From Desulfobacillus sp041396245 (lineage in GTDB: Bacteria > Pseudomonadota > Gammaproteobacteria > Burkholderiales > Rhodocyclaceae), in contig JAWKYW010000004.1 of NCBI GenBank assembly GCA_041396245.1, positions 164,920-228,919 of the forward strand: DNA of 64,000 bases. Direction: 5' to 3'. The notes under the pieces were generated by a model, which saw only the letters and a program-made list of their open reading frames with translations, was not told where the DNA came from and did no database searches. The position numbers and the translations under genes were made by a program. Positions 26,395 to 36,518 of the stretch are shown piece after piece. Position 1 is the stretch's first letter. Each line of letters starts with the position of its first letter.

Positions 26395-27684
26395 ATGGTT
26401 CCCCGCCTGACCACCGCACTGACCGGCCCGCTGCTCGAACTCGAGCGGACCTTCCTCGACCGCGCCACCGAGATCGAGCAGTGGTTCCGCGCCCAGTGGC
26501 AGGCGCACACGCCGCCCTTCTACTGCTCGGTGGACCTGCGCAACGCCGGCTTCAAGCTGGCGCCGGTGGACACCAACCTCTTCCCCGGCGGCTTCAACAA
26601 CCTCAACCCGGCCTTCCTGCCGCTGTGTGTGCAGGCGGCGATGACGGCCATCGAGAAGATCTGCCCCGACGCGAAGAACCTGCTGCTCATCCCCGAAAGC
26701 CACACACGCAACCGGTTCTACCTGATGAACGTGGCGCGCCTGGCGGCGATTCTCGAGCGCACCGGTCTGGTCGTGCGCATCGGCACGCTGATTCCCGAGA
26801 TCGTGGCGCCGACGGCGCTCGATCTGCCCGACGGCTCGACCCTGCTGCTCGAACCGCTCAAGCGCCTGAACGGGCGCCTTGGCCTGGACGATTTCGATCC
26901 CTGTGCCATCCTGCTCAACAACGATCTTTCCGCCGGCGTGCCGGAGATCCTGAAAGACCTGCACGCGCAGACGATCATCCCGCCGCTGCATGCCGGCTGG
27001 CACGTGCGCCGCAAGTCCCGCCACTTCGCCGCCTACGACCGGGTGGTGGGCGATTTTGCCCAGGCGGCGGGCATCGACCCGTGGCTCATCAATCCGGGTT
27101 TCGCCGTCTGCGGCGAGGTGAATTTCCACGAACGCCAGGGCGAGGAATGCCTGGCCACCAATGCCGACGCGGTGCTCACGCGCGCCAGGGCCAAGTACGC
27201 CCAGTACGGCGTCAAGGAGCAGCCCTTCGCCGTCATCAAGGCCGATGCCGGCACCTATGGCATGGGCATCATGACGGTGCGCGACGCGGCCGAGCTGAAG
27301 GGCCTCAACCGCAAGCAGCGCAACAAGATGGCGGTGGTCAAGGAGGGCCTGCAGGTCACCGAGGTCATCATCCAGGAAGGCGTGCACACCCACGAGACGA
27401 TCGACGGCCACGCCGCCGAGCCGGTGGTGTACATGATCGACCGCTACGTGGTCGGCGGCTTCTACCGCGTGAACACCGAGCGCGGCCGCGACGAGAACCT
27501 CAACGCGCCGGGCATGCGCTTCGAGCCGCTGTCCTTCGACTGCGGCTGCAGCATGCCCGACCACAGCTGCGCGCCGGACGACGCCCCCAATCGCTTCTTC
27601 GCCTATGGCGTGGTGGCGCGCCTGGCGCTGCTGGCGGCCGCCGTCGAGCTGGAGCTCTCCGCCCCGCCGGCGGACATCGCATGA
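26395..27684 (+). CDS. gshA: Glutamate-cysteine ligase, proteobacterial type
   Basis: The 429-residue protein belongs to the GshA family found in many beta- and gammaproteobacteria: VDLRNAGFKLAPVDTNLFPGGFNNL and IKADAGTYGMGIMTV are characteristic. It joins glutamate and cysteine in the first step of glutathione synthesis. gshB follows after a 98-base gap that holds a palindromic repeat. Confidence 0.93.
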   Translation: MVPRLTTALTGPLLELERTFLDRATEIEQWFRAQWQAHTPPFYCSVDLRNAGFKLAPVDTNLFPGGFNNLNPAFLPLCVQAAMTAIEKICPDAKNLLLIPESHTRNRFYLMNVARLAAILERTGLVVRIGTLIPEIVAPTALDLPDGSTLLLEPLKRLNGRLGLDDFDPCAILLNNDLSAGVPEILKDLHAQTIIPPLHAGWHVRRKSRHFAAYDRVVGDFAQAAGIDPWLINPGFAVCGEVNFHERQGEECLATNADAVLTRARAKYAQYGVKEQPFAVIKADAGTYGMGIMTVRDAAELKGLNRKQRNKMAVVKEGLQVTEVIIQEGVHTHETIDGHAAEPVVYMIDRYVVGGFYRVNTERGRDENLNAPGMRFEPLSFDCGCSMPDHSCAPDDAPNRFFAYGVVARLALLAAAVELELSAPPADIA

Positions 27685-27698
27685 GCGAGAAAGGCTTT

Positions 27699-27769
27699 TC
27701 ACCACGGCGTGCACGGGCGACACGGCGCAACACAACCGTATTTTCGCCGTGTCGCCGTGCACGCCGTGA
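27699..27769. repeat. Long palindrome between gshA and gshB
   Basis: CACGGCGTGCACGG...CGACACGGCG (27703-27727) and its mirror CGCCGTGTCGCCGTGCACGC... (27745-27768) form a nearly perfect 24-bp stem with a loop of about 17 bases. It resembles in layout the palindrome after gshB. Confidence 0.8.
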
Positions 27770-27782
27770 TCGGGCAGCGTTC

Positions 27783-28727
27783 ATGAAACTGGCGTTCATC
27801 CTCGACCCGCTCGAGCACCTCAAGGCCTACAAGGATTCCAGCGTGGCCATGATGCGCGCCGCGCAGGGCCGCGGCCACGAGGTGTACGCCATCCAGCGCC
27901 CGGCGCTCGTCTGGCGCGCGGGCGCCGTGCGGGCGACCGCCTCGCGCCTGAGCCTGCGCCCGGACGATCGCGACTGGTTCGCGGCCGAAGCGCCGCGGGA
28001 GGCGACGCTGACGGACTTCGACGCCGTGCTGATGCGCCAGGACCCCCCCTTCGACATGGAGTACGTCGCCGCCACCTGGCTGCTGGAGCGGGCGCAGGCG
28101 GCCGGGGCGCGCATCCGTAACGATCCGCGCACGGTGCGCGACACCTCCGAGAAAATCGCCATCCTGGAGTTTCCGCAGTTCATCCCGGAGACCGTCGTGG
28201 CGCGCGAGGCGGCGGCGCTGCAGGCCTTCGTCGACGCTTCGGGCGACGCCATCCTCAAGCCGCTCGACGGCATGGGCGGCAGCGAAATCTTCCGCGTTCG
28301 CCGCGACGACCCCAACCGCAACGTCATCGTCGAGACGCTGACCCGCGACGGTACGCGCAGCATCATGGCGCAGCGCTACCTGCCCGAGATCGCCCGCGGC
28401 GACAAGCGCATCCTGCTCATCGGCGGCGCGGTCGTGCCGCATGCCCTGGCGCGCATCCCGAAGGCCGGCGAGACGCGCGGCAACCTCGCCACCGGCGGCA
28501 CCGGCGTGGCGCAGCCGCTCTCCGCGCGCGACCGCGAGATCGCCGAGGCCCTGGCGCCGCTCCTGCAGGCGCGCGGCGTCCTGCTCGCCGGCATCGATGT
28601 CATCGGCGACTGCCTCACCGAGATCAACGTCACCAGCCCGACCTGTTTCGTCGAGATCGCCCAGCAGACCGGCTTCGACGTAGCGGGCATGTTTATCGAC
28701 GCCCTCGAAAGGGAAGGCAAAGCTTGA
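27783..28727 (+). CDS. gshB: Glutathione synthetase
   Basis: The 314-residue ATP-grasp enzyme starts MKLAFILDPLEHLKAYKDSSVAMM. It has DAILKPLDGMGGSEIFR, the glycine-rich ATP loop, and the metal-binding region EINVTSPTCFVEI. It adds glycine to gamma-glutamylcysteine. The stop overlaps the TTG start of apbE. Confidence 0.96.
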   Translation: MKLAFILDPLEHLKAYKDSSVAMMRAAQGRGHEVYAIQRPALVWRAGAVRATASRLSLRPDDRDWFAAEAPREATLTDFDAVLMRQDPPFDMEYVAATWLLERAQAAGARIRNDPRTVRDTSEKIAILEFPQFIPETVVAREAAALQAFVDASGDAILKPLDGMGGSEIFRVRRDDPNRNVIVETLTRDGTRSIMAQRYLPEIARGDKRILLIGGAVVPHALARIPKAGETRGNLATGGTGVAQPLSARDREIAEALAPLLQARGVLLAGIDVIGDCLTEINVTSPTCFVEIAQQTGFDVAGMFIDALEREGKA

Positions 28728-29845
28728 ACCACGGAGCACACAGAGCACACGGAGAAAACGCATCCTGGAAATCTCCGTGCCCTCCGTGTGCTCCGTGGTG
28801 GCTGCTTTTTGTTCTTCTGTTCTCCGGCTGCACCAAGGCGCCGCAGCTGATCCAGCGCGAGGCCTATGTCTTCGGCACCCGCGTCGAGGTTTCGCTGTGG
28901 GGCGAATCGGCGCAGAAGTCGAAGCAGGCGCTGGCCGCCGTGCTGGCCGAGTTCGACCGCCTGCACCGCATGCTGCACGCCTGGCAGCCCTCCGAGCTGA
29001 CGGCCTTCAACGCAGCCGTCGCCCGCGGCGAGCGCGCCATCGCCGTCTCGCCGGAACTGACTTTCATCCTCGGCGACGCCGCCGCCATCGCGGCGCGCTC
29101 GAACCAGCTGTTCAATCCCGCCGTCGGCAAGCTGGTGGCGCTGTGGGGTTTCCATTCGGATACGTTCAGGCCGGCGCTGCCCGACGCGGCGGCGATCGGT
29201 GCGCTGGTGAAGGCGCGGCCGCGCATGAGCGACCTGTCCTTCGCCGGGCATCGCGTGTCGAGCGCGAACCGCGCCGTGCAGCTCGACCTCGGCGGCTATG
29301 CCAAGGGCTACGCGCTCGACCGCGCCGCCGGCATCCTGAAGGAGATGGGCGTCGGGAATGCGCTCATCAACATCGGCGGCAATGTCCTGGCGCTGGGCGA
29401 CAAGGGCGGCACGCCCTGGCGTGTCGGCATCCAGCACCCGCGCGCGGCGGCGCCGCTCGCCGCGCTGGACCTGCGCGACGGCGAGGCGATCGGCACCTCG
29501 GGCGACTACCAGCGCTATTTCGAGGTGGACGGCAGGCGCTACTGCCACCTGCTCGACCCGCGAACCGGTCGCCCAGCCGGGGGCGTGCAGGCGGTCACCG
29601 TGCTGATCGCGCCGCAGCCCGGCGCACCCCAAGGGCACTTCCTTCGGGGCGCCGGCACCCTGTCGGACGCGGCGAGCAAGCCGCTTTTCATTGCCGCGCC
29701 GTCGGAATGGCGCGCGCTGGCCCGGGCGCTCGGCGTGACGCACGCCCTGCGCATCGATGCCGACGGCGTGATGCATGTCACGGCGGCTTTCCGCGAGCGG
29801 CTTACAATGCTGTCGTCCGACATGAAAATCGCGGTAGCGCCATGA
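28724..29845 (+). CDS. apbE: ApbE: FAD:protein FMN transferase (lipoprotein)
   Basis: The protein has 373 residues. It has the ApbE motifs YVFGTRVEVSLWG, LDLGGYAKGYALDRA, GNALINIGGNVLALG and YCHLLDPRTGRP. It attaches FMN to Thr of periplasmic redox proteins such as Nqr/Rnf subunits. A lipobox (LFSGC, Cys36) anchors it. TTG 28724 is the only available start ahead of the signal peptide, and the residues before Trp25 come from a palindromic repeat. The signal peptide n-region is therefore unusual (His, Pro, two Cys). Confidence 0.88.
   Translation: MNHGAHRAHGENASWKSPCPPCAPWWLLFVLLFSGCTKAPQLIQREAYVFGTRVEVSLWGESAQKSKQALAAVLAEFDRLHRMLHAWQPSELTAFNAAVARGERAIAVSPELTFILGDAAAIAARSNQLFNPAVGKLVALWGFHSDTFRPALPDAAAIGALVKARPRMSDLSFAGHRVSSANRAVQLDLGGYAKGYALDRAAGILKEMGVGNALINIGGNVLALGDKGGTPWRVGIQHPRAAAPLAALDLRDGEAIGTSGDYQRYFEVDGRRYCHLLDPRTGRPAGGVQAVTVLIAPQPGAPQGHFLRGAGTLSDAASKPLFIAAPSEWRALARALGVTHALRIDADGVMHVTAAFRERLTMLSSDMKIAVAP
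28728..28799. repeat. CCACGGAG palindrome at the gshB/apbE junction
   Basis: ACCACGGAGCACAC...CACGGAGA and TCTCCGTG...GTGCTCCGTGGT form imperfect inverted arms of 27-28 bases with a loop of about 17. Repeats of this kind occur in the intergenic DNA of many bacteria. Here it supplies the first 25 codons of apbE. Confidence 0.85.
29042..29065 (+). repeat. 24-bp motif copy 6 (in apbE)
   Basis: GCCGTC, TCGCCGGAA, CTGACTTTC. It encodes AVSPELTF. Confidence 0.7.
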
Positions 29846-30027
29846 ACGACGATTACGTGAGCAGCATGGTGCGCCGGCGCGTCGGCCTGGATGCCCTGCG
29901 CCGGCTGCGACGCCTGATCGATGCCGAGCGCGCGCGGGAGGCCGGCGAGGCCCGCCTGGCGCGCCGCCTGGCCATGGCCATCGCCGTCCTGGCGGGACTG
30001 ACTTCTCTCTTCTTCCTCCTGCGCTGA
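29842..30027 (+). CDS. Small single-span membrane protein
   Basis: The 61-residue protein has an Arg-rich N-terminal half (VRRRVGLDALRRLRRLIDAERAREAGEARLARR) and one C-terminal membrane segment (LAMAIAVLAGLTSLFFLL). It overlaps the apbE stop by ATGA, so it is co-translated. No family was recognised; a link to ApbE or its target is possible. Confidence 0.6.
   Translation: MNDDYVSSMVRRRVGLDALRRLRRLIDAERAREAGEARLARRLAMAIAVLAGLTSLFFLLR
29983..30006 (+). repeat. 24-bp motif copy 7 (in the small membrane protein)
   Basis: GCCGTC, CTGGCGGGA, CTGACTTCT. It encodes AVLAGLTS inside the membrane segment. Confidence 0.7.
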
Positions 30028-30039
30028 GACGGCCTCGGT

Positions 30040-30066
30040 TACAATCGTGACGATACCTTCGTCACG
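30040..30066 (+). promoter_or_regulatory. Possible promoter and hairpin before the PTS genes
   Basis: TACAAT (30040-30045) could be a -10. CGTGACGA and TCGTCACG (30046-30066) form a perfect 8-bp inverted repeat directly after it and just before the EIIA start. Confidence 0.45.
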
Positions 30067-30069
30067 ACC

Positions 30070-30474
30070 ATGATCGGCCTGTTTCTCATCACCCACGGCA
30101 GCCTGGGCGAATCGCTTGTCCAGTGTGCCTGCCACGTCCTCAACAAGCGCCCGCCACAGATCGTCCAGCTCGGCGTCTCCGGCCAGGACGACCCGCTCGA
30201 TGCCCTGCCGCTCGCCCGCGACATGCTGAAGCTGGTCGATTCGGGCGAGGGCGTGCTGCTGCTTACCGACATCTTCGGCGCCACGCCCGCCAATGTCGCG
30301 CTCAAGCTCCTGCAGCCCGGCCGCGTCGAGGGCATCGCCGGGGTGAACCTGCCGATGCTGCTGCGCGCGCTGACCTACCGCGACAAGGACCTGGAGACGC
30401 TGGTGGCGAAGACCGTGGCGGGCGGCCGCGACGGCGTCATGCTGATGAAAGGGGCGAGGGATGCCGCGGGCTGA
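30070..30474 (+). CDS. PTS EIIA component, mannose family
   Basis: The 134-residue protein starts MIGLFLITHGSLGE, with His9 as the phosphorylated residue, and has LLLTDIFGATPANVAL. No EIIB or EIIC membrane components are encoded here, so it most likely serves a regulatory phosphorelay, as in many betaproteobacteria. It overlaps ptsH by 14 bases. Confidence 0.92.
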   Translation: MIGLFLITHGSLGESLVQCACHVLNKRPPQIVQLGVSGQDDPLDALPLARDMLKLVDSGEGVLLLTDIFGATPANVALKLLQPGRVEGIAGVNLPMLLRALTYRDKDLETLVAKTVAGGRDGVMLMKGARDAAG

Positions 30475-30730
30475 GGCCGAGATCGTCAACAAGCTCGGCC
30501 TGCATGCGCGCGCCTCGGCCAAGCTCACCCAGACGGCGACGGCCTTTTCCAGCGAGGTCTGGCTGGAGCGCAACGGCCGCCGCGTCAACGCCAAGAGCAT
30601 CATGGGCGTCATGATGCTGGCCGCCGGCAAGGGCGCGACGATCATCGTCGACACGGAGGGCGTCGACGCCGATGCCGCCCTGCAGGCGATCCTCAAGCTG
30701 ATCGCTGACAGGTTCGGGGAAGGGGAGTGA
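30461..30730 (+). CDS. ptsH: Phosphocarrier protein HPr
   Basis: The 89-residue HPr has the active His15 in NKLGLHARAS and a serine at position 46 (KSIMGVMML) that HPr kinases modify in other species. It passes phosphate from enzyme I to EIIA. Confidence 0.95.
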   Translation: MPRAEAEIVNKLGLHARASAKLTQTATAFSSEVWLERNGRRVNAKSIMGVMMLAAGKGATIIVDTEGVDADAALQAILKLIADRFGEGE

Positions 30731-30809
30731 GCGCGCCCGCCGGGCCACCCCGGACGGGCGCAGCCAAAGACATGGCGCGGGCGCTGTCAAACATCCGGAG
30801 CGGGCGCAG

Positions 30810-30866
30810 CCCGCGAACCACCGTCACCCACTTCTCCGGGAAGGGGGAGGGGGGGAAGGCGGTCCC
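30810..30866. repeat. GC-rich repeat before ptsI
   Basis: CGAACCACCGTCACCC followed by TTCTCCGGGAAGGGGGAGG and GGAAGGCGGT is related to the repeat before the thioredoxin-fold gene (2360-2412). It ends at the ptsI start. Confidence 0.5.
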
Positions 30867-32597
<1,731 letters not shown>

Positions 32598-32630
32598 CAA
32601 GCCTGTCCGGCCGAGGTAACTTTGCCGCAC

Positions 32631-32686
32631 AGCGCCGATTTGACCGTCAGCTTGCGGGCGCTTAAAAAATACGGCTAAAGCGAGGG
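32631..32686 (+). promoter_or_regulatory. SAM-II riboswitch upstream of metX
   Basis: A GCGCC/GGCGC stem encloses GATTTG and GCTTGC, then AAAAAATA (pseudoknot partner) and GGCTAAAG, the SAM-II arrangement. It is very similar to the element before metH. ACGGCTAA (32671-32678) is also perfectly complementary to TTAGCCGT (32701-32708) in the loop of the terminator. Confidence 0.9.
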
Positions 32687-32687
32687 C

Positions 32688-32729
32688 GACCCAGTCCTGC
32701 TTAGCCGTTCGAAGCCGACTGGGTTTTTT
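32688..32729 (+). terminator. Intrinsic terminator (attenuator) in the metX leader
   Basis: CCCAGTC (32690-32696) and GACTGGG (32717-32723) form a stem followed by six T, ending five bases before the metX ATG. Pairing of the riboswitch strand 32671-32678 with 32701-32708 would exclude this stem. The hairpin also covers the place where a ribosome-binding site would be, so translational control is possible too. Confidence 0.85.
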
Positions 32730-32734
32730 ATCGC

Positions 32735-33865
32735 ATGAACGATCTGTCCGACAGCGTCGGCGCGGTTCTGCCGCAGCGCGCGCACTTCGACACCCCGCTC
32801 GAACTGACGGGCGGCGGCGTGCTGCCGTCCTTTGACCTGGTGTATGAAACCTACGGCGAGCTGAACGCGTCGCGCTCGAACGCGGTGCTGGTCTGCCACG
32901 CGCTCTCGGGCAACCACCATGTCGCCGGCCGTTACGCGGACAATCCGAAGGACGTCGGCTGGTGGGACAACCTGGTCGGTCCGGGCAAGCCGCTCGATAC
33001 GCGCAAGTTCTTCGTCGTCGGCGTGAACAACCTCGGCGGCTGCTACGGCACGACCGGGCCGAAGACCCTCAATCCGGCCACCGGCCGTCCCTGGGGCGCG
33101 GATTTTCCGGTGGTGGTGGTGGAGGACTGGGTGGCGGCCCAGGCGCGGCTGGCGGACCGGCTCGGCATCGAGGCCTGGGCCGCCGTGATGGGCGGCAGCC
33201 TCGGCGGCATGCAGGCGCTGCAGTGGACGCTGGAGTACCCGCAGCGCATCCGCCATGCCCTGGTGATCGCCTCGGCGCCGAAGCTGACGGCGCAGAACAT
33301 CGCCTTCAACGAGGTGGCGCGCCAGGCCATCCTGAGCGATCCCGATTACCACGGCGGCCATTACTACGCGCACGGCGTGGTGCCGGCGCGCGGCCTGCGG
33401 CTGGCCCGCATGATCGGCCACATCACCTACCTGTCCGATGACCAGATGGCGGAGAAGTTCGGCCGCCGGCTGCGCCAGGGCGAATTCAAGTTCAACTACG
33501 ACGTCGACTTCGAGATCGAGTCCTACCTGCGCTACCAGGGCGACAAGTTCGCCGGCTATTTCGACGCCAACACCTATCTCATCACGACCAAGTCGCTCGA
33601 CTACTTCGATCCGGCGCGCGACTTCGGCGGCAACCTCGCCGCGGCGCTGGCGCGGGCCAGGGCGAAGTTCCTCGTCGTCTCCTTCTCGACCGACTGGCGC
33701 TTCGCGCCGGAGCGCTCGCGCGAGATCGTCTACGGCCTGGTGCACAACGGCCTCGGCGTCAGCTACGCCGAGATCGAGTCGATCGCCGGCCACGACTCCT
33801 TCCTGCTCGACGACCCGCGCTACCACGCGGTGATGCGGGCGTATTTCGAGGGCATCAAGACGTGA
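32735..33865 (+). CDS. metX: Homoserine O-acyltransferase (MetX family)
   Basis: The 376-residue alpha/beta-hydrolase has FDLVYETYGELNASRSNAVLVCHALSGNHHVAG, the nucleophile Ser in GGSLGGMQALQW, and late Asp and His (SFSTDWRF; IAGHDSFL). It activates homoserine for methionine synthesis. Whether acetyl- or succinyl-CoA is used cannot be decided here. metW overlaps its stop. Confidence 0.94.
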   Translation: MNDLSDSVGAVLPQRAHFDTPLELTGGGVLPSFDLVYETYGELNASRSNAVLVCHALSGNHHVAGRYADNPKDVGWWDNLVGPGKPLDTRKFFVVGVNNLGGCYGTTGPKTLNPATGRPWGADFPVVVVEDWVAAQARLADRLGIEAWAAVMGGSLGGMQALQWTLEYPQRIRHALVIASAPKLTAQNIAFNEVARQAILSDPDYHGGHYYAHGVVPARGLRLARMIGHITYLSDDQMAEKFGRRLRQGEFKFNYDVDFEIESYLRYQGDKFAGYFDANTYLITTKSLDYFDPARDFGGNLAAALARARAKFLVVSFSTDWRFAPERSREIVYGLVHNGLGVSYAEIESIAGHDSFLLDDPRYHAVMRAYFEGIKT

Positions 33866-34458
33866 CAAATGTTCTGGGCCGCTTCGATTTCGACGTCATC
33901 GCCAAGTGGATCAGGCCGGGCGAGAAGGTGCTCGACCTCGGCTGCGGCGACGGCAGCCTGCTGCGCTACCTGCGCGACGAGAAGGGCGTGCTCGGCTACG
34001 GCGTGGACAACGACCCGGACAACGTCCTCGCCTGCATCGGGAACGGCGTGAACGTCATCCGGATCGACCTCGAGGCGGGCCTGTCCGGCTTCGAGGACGG
34101 CTACTTCGACCACGTCGTCATGTCGCTGTCGCTGCAGACGGTGCGCCATACCGAGCAGCTGCTGGCCGAGATGCTGCGCGTCGGCCGCGAGGCGGTGGTG
34201 AGCTTTCCCAACTTCGGCCAGCGCAGCCATCGCGAGGCGATTGCAAAAGGCCGCATGCCGGTGTCGGAGACGCTCCCCTACCAGTGGTACAACTCGCCCA
34301 ACGTGCGCTTCTTCACCATGGCCGATTTCGAGGCGCTGTGCGCCGAGCGCGGCATCGTCCTGCGCGAGCGCCTCGGCTTCGACGGCGAGTCCAGGGTGAC
34401 CGAGGACCTCAACCTCAACGCCAGCATCGCCGTCTATCGGCTCGGGAAAGCCGGTTGA
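33862..34458 (+). CDS. metW: Methionine biosynthesis protein MetW
   Basis: The 198-residue SAM-methyltransferase-fold protein has KVLDLGCGDGSLLRYL and YGVDND. It is the usual partner of MetX and is thought to be needed for its activity. The start is GTG 33862, overlapping the metX TGA. Confidence 0.95.
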   Translation: MTNVLGRFDFDVIAKWIRPGEKVLDLGCGDGSLLRYLRDEKGVLGYGVDNDPDNVLACIGNGVNVIRIDLEAGLSGFEDGYFDHVVMSLSLQTVRHTEQLLAEMLRVGREAVVSFPNFGQRSHREAIAKGRMPVSETLPYQWYNSPNVRFFTMADFEALCAERGIVLRERLGFDGESRVTEDLNLNASIAVYRLGKAG

Positions 34459-35918
34459 GCGCCGGCACGCCGCTGCTGCGTTCCAAGTTTTTCTGGGTCG
34501 CGGTGCTGTATTTCGCCGAGGGCTTTCCCCTCGGCATCTTCTACGAGATCTTCCCCGTCTATTTCCGCCAGCAGGGCGTCGACCTGCGCGACATCGGCGT
34601 CCTTTCCCTGCTCGGCCTGGCGTGGACCCTGAAGTTCCTCTGGGCGCCGGCGGTGGACCGCTTCCGCCATCACCGCCGCTGGATGGCCGCCGCCGACCTC
34701 GGCATGGGCGTCGTCATGATCGCCTTCGCCGCCTCGGCCGGCCTGCCGCACTGGATCTGGGCGGCCATTGCCGTCTTCGCCGTGCTCTCGGCCACCAACG
34801 ACATCGCCATAGACGGCTACACCATCGAACTGCTGCGGCGCGACGAGATGGGACGCGGAAACGGCCTGCGCATCGGCTTCTACCGCGCCGGCATGATTAC
34901 CTCCGGCCTGGTGCTGATGGCTTCCGATTTCCTCGGCTGGCCGGGCGCCTTCCTCTGTGCCGCGGGCATTTTCGCCGCCTGCGCCGGCGCCTGCCTGCTG
35001 GCGCCGCGCGAGCAGGCGCGCGCGCGGCCACCCCCGGCCGGGCTGGCGCAGGAAATCCGCGCCTTCCTGGCGCAACGACACGGCGCAGCGGCGCTCGTCA
35101 TGGTCCTGCTGGTCACGCTCTGGCTGGCCGACGGCGCCCTCAAATTCTCGGCGCGCTGGCCCTGGCTGTGGCCGGCCATCGCCGCCGCCGCCGCCGCGGC
35201 CTATGGCCTGCTGCGCCTGGCGGGCCGATCGCGCCAGCCGGCGGCGGAAGGCGCGGCGCCGGCCGGCGCGCTGTTCGGCGCGCTCGCCGACATGATGCAG
35301 CGACCCGGCGTCCTGCCGGTGCTGACTTTCGTGCTGATCTTCAAGCTGGGCGACGCCTCGATGGGCTTCATGGTCAAGCCGTTCTGGGTGGATGCCGGCT
35401 TTTCCGCCGCGGAGATCGGCCTGGTCTCGGTGAATATCGGCCTGGTGCTGTCGATCGCCGGCGGGCTGGCCGGCGGCTGGTATGCCGACCGTGCCGGCAT
35501 CTTCAAGGCCTTGTGGGTGCTCGGCCTGGCACAGGCGGTTTCCAACCTTGTTTACGCCCTGGCGGCCTGGGCCATTCCGCTTGGCGGCGTGCCGCTGCCG
35601 GAACATCGCGCGCTGATCTATGCGGCCAGCGCGCTGGAGTCCTTTACCGGCGGCCTCGGCACGGCGGCTTTCCTTGCCTTCCTCATGGCCATCGTGCGGC
35701 GCGAGCACAGCGCCGCCGAATACGCCCTGCTCTCCTCGGTGTTCGCCGCCTCGCGCTCGGTGGCGGGCTGGGCCGGCGGCCTCGGCGCCCAGGCCCTGGG
35801 CTACGCGCCGTATTTCCTGATCACCTTCTTCCTGGCCTTTCCGGCCTACCTGCTGCTGCCGTGGGTGAAGCGAATGCTGGAAGACCAGACGCGGCGCGAA
35901 GCGCAAGGCGACGCCTGA
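34455..35918 (+). CDS. AmpG-like MFS transporter
   Basis: The 487-residue membrane protein resembles AmpG muropeptide permeases: FFWVAVLYFAEGFPLGIFYEIFPVYFRQQGVDLRDIGVLSLLGLAWTLKFLWAPAVDR and AATNDIAIDGYTIELL-type motifs (here SATNDIAIDGYTIELL). It may import cell-wall fragments for recycling, but this family is broad. The start is TTG 34455, overlapping the metW stop. The gene is unusual in a met operon. Confidence 0.82.
   Translation: MSAGTPLLRSKFFWVAVLYFAEGFPLGIFYEIFPVYFRQQGVDLRDIGVLSLLGLAWTLKFLWAPAVDRFRHHRRWMAAADLGMGVVMIAFAASAGLPHWIWAAIAVFAVLSATNDIAIDGYTIELLRRDEMGRGNGLRIGFYRAGMITSGLVLMASDFLGWPGAFLCAAGIFAACAGACLLAPREQARARPPPAGLAQEIRAFLAQRHGAAALVMVLLVTLWLADGALKFSARWPWLWPAIAAAAAAAYGLLRLAGRSRQPAAEGAAPAGALFGALADMMQRPGVLPVLTFVLIFKLGDASMGFMVKPFWVDAGFSAAEIGLVSVNIGLVLSIAGGLAGGWYADRAGIFKALWVLGLAQAVSNLVYALAAWAIPLGGVPLPEHRALIYAASALESFTGGLGTAAFLAFLMAIVRREHSAAEYALLSSVFAASRSVAGWAGGLGAQALGYAPYFLITFFLAFPAYLLLPWVKRMLEDQTRREAQGDA
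35307..35330 (+). repeat. 24-bp motif copy 8 (in the AmpG-like gene)
   Basis: GGCGTC, CTGCCGGTG, CTGACTTTC. It encodes GVLPVLTF. Confidence 0.65.
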
Positions 35919-35924
35919 ACCGCC

Positions 35925-36212
35925 TCAGCGGCGGCCGCGGCGGCGGTCCAGCCACCAGGCGAGCAGGGGCAGGAAGAGCAGCGAGCCGGGCACGGCCAGG
36001 GTGACCAGGTAAGGCGAGATGCGCGTCAGGGCACGCATCTGCTCGATGAGCTGCCGGCGGTCTTCGGGCGTCCATTTCTGGCCGTTGCGCTGCTTCATCA
36101 GCAGCGGCATCAGGCCCTTCACCTTCAGCACTTCCTGCAGCACGAAGACGCGCTCGCGCTGCTGCGCATTCAGCATTCTGCCGACCAGGGCGGACCGGGC
36201 GAGGGCGCGCAT
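35925..36212 (-). CDS. Small membrane protein at the end of the yqj operon
   Basis: The 95-residue protein has a helical, charged N-terminal part (QQRERVFVLQEVLKVKGLMPLLMKQRNGQKWTPEDRRQLIEQMRAL) and a C-terminal membrane segment (TLAVPGSLLFLPLLAWWLDRRR). It begins three bases after the YqjK-like stop. It faintly recalls the LETM1-like ribosome-binding region, but this is not certain. Confidence 0.6.
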   Translation of the reverse strand: MRALARSALVGRMLNAQQRERVFVLQEVLKVKGLMPLLMKQRNGQKWTPEDRRQLIEQMRALTRISPYLVTLAVPGSLLFLPLLAWWLDRRRGRR

Positions 36213-36215
36213 CGC

Positions 36216-36518
36216 TCAGCGCGCGGGCAGGTAGGACGCGAGGGCGCCGCGCAGCCGGCGCAGGGCGCGCCAGGCGAGGAAGCTGCGCCCGGCCCAGCGC
36301 CACATGGCACGCGGCCGGGCGACGAGCAGGGCGACGCCGATGCCGGCCAGCCATTCCGGATGGCCCTTGGCCCAGCGCCAGCCGGTGCGGACCTTCTCTG
36401 CCACGCCGAAAGCGGGGGTGGCCGACTCGAGGGCCCGCAGGATCATGACGCGCTGCGCCGCCGCCTGCAGCTGCAGGCGCTGCTTTTTCAGCGCCAGTTC
36501 AATGAACTTCTGGTTCAT
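36216..36518 (-). CDS. yqjK: YqjK-like protein
   Basis: The 100-residue basic protein has MNQKFIELALKKQRLQLQAAAQRVMILRALESATPAF and a hydrophobic stretch AGIGVALLVARP, matching the YqjK position after yqjD and yqjE. It overlaps yqjE by 20 bases. Confidence 0.72.
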   Translation of the reverse strand: MNQKFIELALKKQRLQLQAAAQRVMILRALESATPAFGVAEKVRTGWRWAKGHPEWLAGIGVALLVARPRAMWRWAGRSFLAWRALRRLRGALASYLPAR

